Translations under genes and position numbers: made by a program
Assembly (NCBI RefSeq): GCF_026241755.1
Contig: NZ_JAPJDA010000007.1
Location: 93,463-157,462, forward strand
Direction: 5' to 3'
Source of the DNA: Salinimicrobium profundisediminis
Lineage (GTDB): Bacteria; Bacteroidota; Bacteroidia; Flavobacteriales; Flavobacteriaceae
DNA length: 64,000 nucleotides
In this document: piece after piece, positions 17,960 through 24,813 of the stretch
How the letters are laid out: every line of letters begins with the position of its first letter
How positions within the stretch are numbered: position 1 is the stretch's first letter
Notes under the pieces: model-generated
Database searches by the model: none
What the model was told of the DNA's origin: nothing
What the model saw: the letters and a program-made list of their open reading frames with translations, nothing else

Positions 17960-19984
17960 ATGAAAAGCTCCTTTTTACTTGTTCTGGCGATATTAATTAG
18001 CACTGCGACCTGCGCACAGCATTCGGCGGCAGTAGATTTCAAAAAACTCAATGCCGAAATAAGTATTTACCCCTCAAAAAAGGCAGTTTCGGGAAAAATT
18101 ATGTTCAAATTTGACATTTTAGAGGCTGTAGATTCGATCTTTATTGATGCCCGAAAAATGGCATTTTCGGATGTGCTTCTGAATGGTAAAAAAGTTAACT
18201 TCGGAAGTGATCAAAATAAATTCTGGATCACCGGAAATTTTTCTCCCGCACAAGATCAGCAACTTCAGCTGAAGTATTCGGCTACACCCGGTCAAACCCT
18301 TTATTTTATTTCGAAGAAACCCGAAGCAGCAGGGCAGCAGGATTACCAGGTATGGACGCAGGGCCAGGGAAAATACACTTCTAACTGGCTACCAAGCTTT
18401 GATGATACTTCAGAAAAACTGGAATTTGACCTCACGTACATCTATCCTTCCGGGAAAATGCTGATCTCTAATGGAAGTTTAGTGGCTTCAGAAAAGATCA
18501 ATGACACGCTTACGCGCTGGGAATTTGATATGATGAACCCAATGAGCAGCTATCTTGTTGCGATGGCAGCTGGAGATTTTAAAGAGGTGAGGCATATTGA
18601 AAATGATATTCCCATGATCTTTTATTATCCCGAAGGCATGGAAGAGAGGGTGGAGCCCACCTACAGGCATACCGGTTTTATGATGGATTTTTTTCAGAAG
18701 GAAACCGGCGTGGCATATCCATGGCAGAATTACAAACAGATTCCTGTCCGTGATTTTTTATACTCCGGAATGGAGAACACCGGTACAACCATTTTTTCAG
18801 ACATTTTTCTTGTAGATTCTATAGGCTATCACGACCAGAATTATGTGAATGTGAATGCTCATGAGCTGGCCCATCAATGGTTTGGAAATCTTGTAACGGC
18901 TGCTTTTCATGAAGATCACTGGCTGCAGGAAGGTTTTGCGACCTATTATGCTTTACTTGCCGAAAAGGAAATTTTTGGGGAAGACTACTATTACCGGAAA
19001 CTCTTTAAAACCGCTGAAGAGCTAAAGGAATTAAGTGACAGGGGCAAGGGGGAAGCCGTAGCTGCCAAAAATGGCAGTTCTCTTACATATTACCAGAAAG
19101 GGGCGTGGGCTTTGCACATTTTGAACGAGAAAATAGGAAAGACTGCTTTTGACACGGGGGTAAAGAATTTTCTTGAAAAGCATAAATATTCAACCGCCAC
19201 CACTCAAGATCTCATAGATGAAATGGAAGCTGCCAGTGGGCAGGACCTTTCGGGTTTTGTAAATGACTGGCTGAAGCAATCGGCTTTCCAGGGAACACAG
19301 GCGCTGGAATCTTTGAGAAAATCTCCTTTTATTCAGAAGTACCTTGCATTGGCTGCGGTCAAACCACTACCTGTTTCAGAAAAAAGGAATTTGTTACTGC
19401 AGGTACTCAGTTTTCCGGTAAACGATTATCTGGGGCAGGAAGCGGTACTGCAGCTGGCTCTGGAAGATACTACGCTGGTAAGTGACCTTTATAAAAAGGC
19501 ATTTTCAAGCGGAAATCTTTATACCAGGCAGGCCATAGCTTTTACATTACAAAACGTGCCACAGCAACTAAAACCGGAATATGAATCTCTGCTGAATGAT
19601 GCGTCTTACCTCACCCAGGAAATGACGCTCTACAACCTGTGGATGTCTTTTCCCGAAGACAGAGCGGCTTACCTGCGAAAAATGGCAAATACAGAAGGCT
19701 TTCTTGACAAGAACATCAGGACCCTTTGGCTAACGCTGGCCCTCGCTACTCCGGGATTTGAAATGGCTTCTAAAAACAAATATATTGAAGAACTGAGAAG
19801 TTATACGGCTCCTCATTCCCGTTTCCAGGTGCGGGAAAGAGCGTTTGGTTTCCTGTACCAGTTAAATGCTTTTGATGAGCAGAGTTTAGCCAACCTCAAA
19901 GATGCCACCACTCACCCAAACTACAGGTTCAGGGAATTTGCCAAAGAGCTGCTCAAAACTTTACAGGAAGCAGAAGGTCTGTAG
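17960..19984 (+). CDS. M1 family metallo-aminopeptidase (secreted)
   Basis: 674 aa with signal peptide MKSSFLLVLAILISTATCAQ. The zinc site is HELAHQ (H301, E302, H305) with the third ligand E324 in HWLQEGFATYY, giving HEXXH-x18-E. The exopeptidase motif appears as YSGMENTG. A C-terminal helical HEAT-like part (about 450-674) is shorter than in PepN. It probably trims periplasmic peptides. The coding sequence holds one exact copy of the dispersed palindrome (18155-18167). Shortly after the stop begin simple repeats. Confidence 0.92.
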   Translation: MKSSFLLVLAILISTATCAQHSAAVDFKKLNAEISIYPSKKAVSGKIMFKFDILEAVDSIFIDARKMAFSDVLLNGKKVNFGSDQNKFWITGNFSPAQDQQLQLKYSATPGQTLYFISKKPEAAGQQDYQVWTQGQGKYTSNWLPSFDDTSEKLEFDLTYIYPSGKMLISNGSLVASEKINDTLTRWEFDMMNPMSSYLVAMAAGDFKEVRHIENDIPMIFYYPEGMEERVEPTYRHTGFMMDFFQKETGVAYPWQNYKQIPVRDFLYSGMENTGTTIFSDIFLVDSIGYHDQNYVNVNAHELAHQWFGNLVTAAFHEDHWLQEGFATYYALLAEKEIFGEDYYYRKLFKTAEELKELSDRGKGEAVAAKNGSSLTYYQKGAWALHILNEKIGKTAFDTGVKNFLEKHKYSTATTQDLIDEMEAASGQDLSGFVNDWLKQSAFQGTQALESLRKSPFIQKYLALAAVKPLPVSEKRNLLLQVLSFPVNDYLGQEAVLQLALEDTTLVSDLYKKAFSSGNLYTRQAIAFTLQNVPQQLKPEYESLLNDASYLTQEMTLYNLWMSFPEDRAAYLRKMANTEGFLDKNIRTLWLTLALATPGFEMASKNKYIEELRSYTAPHSRFQVRERAFGFLYQLNAFDEQSLANLKDATTHPNYRFREFAKELLKTLQEAEGL

Positions 19985-20069
19985 TTTATAGTCTGTAGTT
20001 TATAGTCTGTAGTTGGTATTCTGTAGACCTTAAACCTTAAACCTTAAACCTTGAACTTTGAACCTTGAA
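19976..20069. repeat. 14-mer and heptamer tandem repeats between convergent genes
   Basis: Two full copies of TCTGTAGTTTATAG-type 14-mers and decaying ones (TCTGTAGTTGGTAT, TCTGTAGACC) start at the M1 stop codon. They are followed by a heptamer run: TTAAACC three times, then TTGAACT, TTGAACC, TTGAACT. They fill the 85-bp gap up to the stop of the next gene. Confidence 0.85.
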
Positions 20070-20657
20070 CTAATTTTTTGGCGGAGTGATCATGATATGA
20101 GCGCGATGGGTACCGGGATCCATGATCCAGGGCATACCCGGGGCGAATGGTTTTTCGGGTAGTCCTGTAGATTCGGCTGTGGCATAGGGAATATAGATCA
20201 CATACCTGAAGTGCCCGTCGGTGAGCTCTCCGGTTGCCGCATTGTAGTTTTCTTCACTACCGGTAAGGATCGTGGTCATTGCCGGGGAATCGGTTAAAGA
20301 CAGGGAACCGGCTTCAGCTTCTCTTTTTCTTGTTTCCCGCTTTTCCATTTCCCCTGTTCCCTGGGCAGCAAGTTCCCTGCCGCGGGCCATAAATGGTTCC
20401 AGTTTGTTGGAATAACAAGACACATTAATTCCATTTTGAGCTGGGTCATCGGCCAGGCATACCAGGTGATTTGTGCCCTCACGTAAAACGATCATTTCTC
20501 CCTGTTCATTAAAGCCATAGACCATTGCACCGTCACGAAGTTCTTCGGGTGCTGCAAGCGTTGCAGTCTTTATCTGGATCTCTGCCGGCAGCACTTTTGT
20601 CTGCGCATTTAAAATGGATGTGAAAAGCAGGGATAGAATGAACAGGAAAGATTTCAT
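20070..20657 (-). CDS. Secreted protein of unknown function
   Basis: 195 aa with signal peptide MKSFLFILSLLFTSILNAQ. The mature part contains GAMVYGFNEQGEMIVLREGTNHLVCLADDP, a charged KRETRKREAE segment, RYVIYIPYATAESTGLP and a C-terminal MPWIMDPGTHRAHIMITPP. No catalytic motif recognised. The ending suggests a small beta-rich periplasmic domain. Monocistronic. Confidence 0.7.
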   Translation of the reverse strand: MKSFLFILSLLFTSILNAQTKVLPAEIQIKTATLAAPEELRDGAMVYGFNEQGEMIVLREGTNHLVCLADDPAQNGINVSCYSNKLEPFMARGRELAAQGTGEMEKRETRKREAEAGSLSLTDSPAMTTILTGSEENYNAATGELTDGHFRYVIYIPYATAESTGLPEKPFAPGMPWIMDPGTHRAHIMITPPKN

Positions 20658-20822
20658 AACTCATGTTTTGAAAATGAAGAACTTAAAGATAACAAAAAGA
20701 AGTAAAGCCCCCTGCCAACTTTCGGGAAAAGAGGAATAAGTTACAGTCTTAAAATGCTGTAATAAATAGATTTTTAGTAATCAGGGTATCCTATGAATGA
20801 AGATTTCAAAAAAAAATAGATA

Positions 20823-20852
20823 GTTAAGAAGCAGTTAAGAAAAACTGCTTTA
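20823..20852 (-). terminator. Probable terminator of the 52-aa small membrane protein gene
   Basis: AAGCAGTT and AACTGCTT (8 bp) around a short A-rich loop, just beyond the stop at 20856. On the minus strand a T-rich stretch follows. Confidence 0.55.
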
Positions 20853-20855
20853 AAA

Positions 20856-21014
20856 TTATTCAAAGAAGTTTTGATAATCTCTGGAGCCAGTCTGGAGATT
20901 GTTAATTTCTTTAATATTTTTTCTAATCTTCAATCGCTGCTTTCGGTTATTTATCAGTAGGAGGATAAGTAATAAAATAACTATTCCGGCAATACCAGTA
21001 AGAAAGTATTCCAT
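20856..21014 (-). CDS. Small single-pass membrane protein (52 aa)
   Basis: The ORF from ATG at 21012-21014 to TAA at 20856-20858 encodes MEYFLTGIAGIVILLLILLL, then INNRKQRLKIRKNIKEINNL and a short acidic tail. That is one N-terminal TM helix followed by a strongly basic cytoplasmic tail (positive-inside), with a hairpin terminator right after. It lies in an otherwise empty 445-bp gap upstream of the M1/secreted pair. Family not recognised. Confidence 0.6.
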   Translation of the reverse strand: MEYFLTGIAGIVILLLILLLINNRKQRLKIRKNIKEINNLQTGSRDYQNFFE

Positions 21015-21102
21015 AATTGTTTCTAAGTTATGACTGTAAAGCTAACTTAAAAAATGCATAAAGCCTTCATGGAAATTCTTAAAATATTGTTATTCAGCCC
21101 TA

Positions 21103-22077
21103 TTAATTCCAGTCCAGCAATCTTTGCTCGCCATCAATTTTTTTAATATCGGTGATATCCTGAGACATTTCAATAACCCCTCGATATGTTTTTTGAGCGT
21201 CACGTACCGCAAAGTACCTAATGTAAATTAGCCTGCCTTTAAAGTTTATCCAGAAGGAGGCTTCATTTTTATTCCCTTTTTTAAACTCTTCCAGAATTTT
21301 TAATACCGTACCTACACTTTTTGGAGGGTGGCAAAATTTTACTTCCCTGCCTATAATTCCGGCGCTTCGCGGAAATACACGTTCTTCACCACGATTATAA
21401 AAGATCACTTTATCATTTTCATCAACATAAGTAAGATCGAGAGGCATGGTCTTTAACAGCAGGTTCACCTGGTCTACGGTCATATAGCCCTCGTCATAAT
21501 GGGAGGCGTTTTCAGTATCAAAAGAAAGTTCCCTTTTGGTATGGTCCTGTGAGGGGTGAATGTATTCCTCTTCCTCTGTTTCAGGATATTTTGGAGGATG
21601 GGAGGGAAGCATCCATCCAATTTCTTCTTCACCTTTCCGCACGTTTTTCCAGTCTTCTTCGGTAAGTAAGCTGAGAGCGTTCGGGAAAAGCACATTTTCT
21701 TCAACCAGCAGGAGCCTGAAAATACTGCTTACCAGATACTGCGCATCCCGGGAAACTTCAGCAAATTCCCTGGCTTCAATCTTTTTTCTAAGCAGCCGGA
21801 ATTGCTCTCGAATAGTGTCGTGAAAAGACCACATATTTTTGGAAGGCCCTGTCCAGCCTTTTTGTTCAAGTACCGGGAAAAGCTGATTCTCTTTCCGCTC
21901 AAAACGCCGCTTTATCTGCTGAAGCTGATTAAAGATGTTGTAGAATTTCTGACCTTCGGCTTCGGAACTTGTGTCCATTAGCTCCTGACCTAACTTCTGT
22001 ATCAATTCTTTTTCTTCGGAATATATAGTAACGGGATGCCCCTTTGGTAATGCTGAAATTTCTGTGCTTGCGCTCAT
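21103..22077 (-). CDS. Hemerythrin-like / PAS sensor protein (DUF438-related, without the DUF438 domain)
   Basis: 324 aa. Residues about 15-155 are a hemerythrin-like four-helix bundle (KRRFERKENQLFPVLEQKGW, WSFHDTIREQF, LLLVEENVLFPNALSLLTEEDW). Residues about 200-315 are a PAS domain (LLLKTMPLDLTYVDENDKVIFYNRGEERVFPRSAGIIGREVKFCHPP ... RYFAVRDAQKTYRGVIEMSQDIT). Relatives carry an N-terminal DUF438 domain that is absent here. Likely a cytoplasmic redox, oxygen or NO sensor without an output domain. ATG at 22077. Confidence 0.8.
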   Translation of the reverse strand: MSASTEISALPKGHPVTIYSEEKELIQKLGQELMDTSSEAEGQKFYNIFNQLQQIKRRFERKENQLFPVLEQKGWTGPSKNMWSFHDTIREQFRLLRKKIEAREFAEVSRDAQYLVSSIFRLLLVEENVLFPNALSLLTEEDWKNVRKGEEEIGWMLPSHPPKYPETEEEEYIHPSQDHTKRELSFDTENASHYDEGYMTVDQVNLLLKTMPLDLTYVDENDKVIFYNRGEERVFPRSAGIIGREVKFCHPPKSVGTVLKILEEFKKGNKNEASFWINFKGRLIYIRYFAVRDAQKTYRGVIEMSQDITDIKKIDGEQRLLDWN

Positions 22078-22197
22078 GATCCATCAATTTTCAGCAAAGA
22101 AAACGGATAAAATTGTCCTGATTTATGACCCAGGTCACATGAAGAATTTATTCCGAAGATTTCGTCATGAAGTTTCATGATTTTAATGAGTCAGGTA

Positions 22198-22242
22198 AAC
22201 ACAAGAGGCGTCAAAAATGCCATTTTTGACGCCTCTTGTGTT
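22198..22242. terminator. 45-bp near-perfect hairpin built on the dispersed palindrome
   Basis: Arms 22198-22219 and 22221-22242 are perfect 22-bp inverted repeats around a single base (C22220). The centre is TCAAAAATG-C-CATTTTTGA, extended by GGCG/CGCC and AACACAAGA/TCTTGTGTT. It lies 51 bp beyond the gpx stop on the minus strand, so it is probably the gpx terminator. Confidence 0.8.
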
Positions 22243-22292
22243 CTGATCTTACCTGGATCTTGGTTTAAAACTCTAAAAAGCCAAGGCTGAGA

Positions 22293-22768
22293 TTAGAGCA
22301 ATTTCTTGATGTCTTTTTCCAGGCTCGAGGGTTTTGTGGTGGGCGCAAATCTTTTGACAGGTTTGCCGTCGCGATCAATCAGGAATTTTGTGAAGTTCCA
22401 TTTGATCTTGCTGCCCAAGATGCTTCCGAGTTCTTTCTTGAGGTACTTGAAAAGAGGATGTGCATTGTCGCCGTTCACATCTATTTTAGAGAACATTGGG
22501 AAAGTGACCCCGTAATTCACCACACAGCCTTCAGCAATCGATTTTCGTCGCCCGGTTCCTGTTTTCCGAATTGATTGCAGGGAAAGCCAAGAATTTCGAG
22601 CCCTTGATCCCGGTAATTCTTATAGAACGCTTCAAGACCTTCAAATTGCGGGGTAAGGCCGCATTCTGAGGCAGTATTTACTATCAGTACCACTTTTCCT
22701 TTATACTGTTCCATGAAAACATCATTAGCCTGTAAATCTTTTGCGGTGAAATTGTAAAACTGACTCAT
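22293..22768 (-). pseudogene. gpx: Glutathione peroxidase family gene, frameshifted
   Basis: The 5' part (22517-22768) encodes [17 protein letters not shown], the active-site loop [11 protein letters not shown] (C36, a cysteine not selenocysteine enzyme) and [16 protein letters not shown], then runs out of frame to a TGA. The rest of the family sequence resumes in another frame as [32 protein letters not shown] and KWNFTKFLIDRDGKPVKRF (catalytic Trp/Asn present). Adding one base near 22538-22539 restores a full-length enzyme of about 158 aa. Everything else is intact, so this is a very recent mutation or a sequencing error. Confidence 0.88.
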
Positions 22769-23220
22769 AAAAATACCTTTTTGTAAAGGTAAGAGATTTA
22801 GCCTTAGCTAAAAAAGACTGTGAAACCCTTTCGTATAAAGATCAACATGTTGTGAATGCGTAAAGCAACAAATCAGGGCATTCTTTAGTAGATTTTGGCA
22901 GGAACCTATTGAGTAGAGTAGAAATGATTATAAAAAACGAAACCCGATAGTTTGAATTTCTTCAGGGACAATCGGGAATAAGATAATACAAATATAATCT
23001 ATATTGTTTTTAACAATTAGGTTATAGTCTCTCCAACAACGCTTCCTATTGATTTAATAGGCAATCAGGTATGCCCGTTCAACTATTTTATGAGATATTA
23101 TTTCTCCCCGGAATAAGATGACCAGAATCATATTTTCTTTTCAAAAATGACATTTTCTTTGCCACATAATTCTGCCGGGTGGAACAATCTGCTGCGGCTA
23201 CTATTTATTGGAGAAAGCTC
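22769..23220. other. Intergenic stretch without a gene
   Basis: 452 bp between gpx (minus) and the U32 gene (plus). It holds a short inverted repeat (CCTATT/AATAGG, 23045-23061), CCCGAT...ATCGGG near 22947-22977, and an exact dispersed-palindrome copy at 23144-23156. ORFs are at most about 16 codons. Promoters for both neighbours must lie here, but no clean -33/-7 pair is seen. Confidence 0.6.
23144..23156. repeat. Dispersed palindrome copy (upstream of U32 gene)
   Basis: AAAATG-A-CATTTT, preceded by TC; 65 bp upstream of the U32 start codon. This copy is in a 5' region, unlike most others. Confidence 0.75.
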
Positions 23221-24465
23221 ATGAACAAGAATTCAGGAAAAATGGAATTAATGGCACCTGCGGGAAATTTTGAATCCCTTCAGGCTGCTTTAGATAACGG
23301 TGCAGATGCTATTTATTTTGGCGTAGATCAACTCAACATGAGGGCCAGGGCTTCTATAAATTTCACCATGGACGATCTACCCGAGATCGTGAAAAGATGT
23401 GAAGAGAAAGGCGTGCGCAGCTATCTTACCTTAAATACCATTGTTTATGATCATGACCTTTCCCTGATTAAAAACCTGCTTTCCGCAGCAAAATCGGCGG
23501 GAATTACGGCCGTGATTGCCAGTGACCAGGCAGTGATCTCTTCGGCTCGAAGTATGGGTATTGATGTGCATATTTCAACGCAACTCAATATTACTAATAT
23601 TGAAACCGTAAAGTTTTACAGTCTTTTTGCTGAAACTATGGTGCTTTCGCGGGAACTGAGTTTGAGACAGGTTAAGAAGATCACCGAAGAGATCCAAAAA
23701 GAGCAAATTAAAGGCCCTTCCGGGGAACTCGTAAAGGTGGAGATCTTTGGGCATGGTGCATTATGTATGGCTGTTTCGGGGAAGTGTTATTTGAGCCTGC
23801 ATTCGCATAACTCTTCAGCCAATCGCGGCGCTTGTAAGCAAAACTGCCGGAAGAAATACACGGTTATTGATCAGGAATCTGGTTTTGAAATTGAGATCGA
23901 TAATGAATATATGATGTCTCCAAAAGACTTGTGTACTATCAACTTTTTGGATGAAGTGAAAGATTCTGGGGTGCAGATTCTTAAGATTGAAGGCCGGGGC
24001 CGGGCTCCGGAATATGTGGCTACAGTAACAAAAGCTTATCGTGAAGCCATAGATTCGTTGAATGACGATACTTTTTCCGAAGAAAAGGTGGCAGATTGGA
24101 TGGAGCGGCTAAGTACCGTTTACAACCGCGGATTTTGGAGCGGGTATTACCTGGGCCAAAAAATGGGGGAATGGAGCAAAACTTCAGGTTCACAGGCTAC
24201 ACAAAAGAAAGTGTATGTGGGCAAGGGAGTACATTACTTTCCAAAAGCCGGAATTGCCGAGTTCAAAATTGAAGCTTACGACATTAAAAAAGGAGACAAA
24301 ATACTGGTTACGGGACCCAGTACCGGTGCACAGGAATTTGAGCTGGAAGAAATGTTTGTGAACGATCTGCTTTCAGAAAAAGCCGGAAAAGGTGACAGCT
24401 GTACTATTAAAGTTCCATTTAGGGTGAGGCTTTCAGATAAGCTCTATAAAATGGTAGAGGCTTAA
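23221..24465 (+). CDS. U32 family protein (TrhP/YegQ-like, probable tRNA hydroxylation)
   Basis: 414 aa from ATG at 23221 (MNKNSGKMELMAPAGNFESLQAALDNGADAIYFGV). Motifs are the PAGN..L..A...GADA start, DVHISTQLNITN, FGHGALCMAVSGKCYLS and SANRGACKQNCRKKY, the cysteine-rich U32 signature, now associated with Fe-S binding and not proteolysis in the TrhP/RlhA branch. TrhP uses prephenate to hydroxylate U34 of tRNA. A ferredoxin gene overlaps the stop codon, supporting a redox role. The exact substrate is inferred. Confidence 0.85.
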   Translation: MNKNSGKMELMAPAGNFESLQAALDNGADAIYFGVDQLNMRARASINFTMDDLPEIVKRCEEKGVRSYLTLNTIVYDHDLSLIKNLLSAAKSAGITAVIASDQAVISSARSMGIDVHISTQLNITNIETVKFYSLFAETMVLSRELSLRQVKKITEEIQKEQIKGPSGELVKVEIFGHGALCMAVSGKCYLSLHSHNSSANRGACKQNCRKKYTVIDQESGFEIEIDNEYMMSPKDLCTINFLDEVKDSGVQILKIEGRGRAPEYVATVTKAYREAIDSLNDDTFSEEKVADWMERLSTVYNRGFWSGYYLGQKMGEWSKTSGSQATQKKVYVGKGVHYFPKAGIAEFKIEAYDIKKGDKILVTGPSTGAQEFELEEMFVNDLLSEKAGKGDSCTIKVPFRVRLSDKLYKMVEA

Positions 24466-24695
24466 TGGTTATAGTCACACTGCAACGGAATAAGTGCATT
24501 GGCTGCAATTACTGTGTAGAACTTGCGCCGGGGCAATTCCAGATGTCCAAAAAAGATGGAAAAAGCGTCCTGCTGAAGTCGAATGACCGCAAAGGTTTCC
24601 ATACACTGAAATCTGCAGATCATTCTATTCAGGAACCTTGCGAGGCAGCTGCAAAAGCCTGCCCAGTAAAGATTATTTCAGTAAAAGAGAGATAA
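24465..24695 (+). CDS. [4Fe-4S] ferredoxin coupled to the U32 protein
   Basis: 76 aa. KCIGCNYCVELAP gives the CxxCxxC cluster motif and EPCEAAAKACPVKII supplies the last cysteines, consistent with one 4Fe-4S cluster. The ATG overlaps the U32 stop by one base (TAATG), implying translational coupling and matched amounts. It probably donates electrons to, or helps assemble the cluster of, the U32 enzyme (inference from context). Confidence 0.85.
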   Translation: MVIVTLQRNKCIGCNYCVELAPGQFQMSKKDGKSVLLKSNDRKGFHTLKSADHSIQEPCEAAAKACPVKIISVKER

Positions 24696-24700
24696 GAAAA

Positions 24701-24777
24701 AAGGCTGTCTAAAAAGTCATTTTACGCTACCCTGATATTATTTAGGGATAAGGTTCAATAACTTTAGAGACAGCCTT
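24701..24777. terminator. GGCTGTCT-type inverted-repeat terminator
   Basis: AAGGCTGTCT (24701-24710) pairs with AGACAGCCTT (24768-24777) around a 57-nt interior that contains a CCCT...AGGG hairpin. It lies between the convergent ferredoxin and ppc genes and shares its ends with the elements at 10941 and 63927. Confidence 0.7.
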
Positions 24778-24813
24778 ATATGCTTCTTCAGAAGTAAATT
24801 ACTTCAGAATAAA

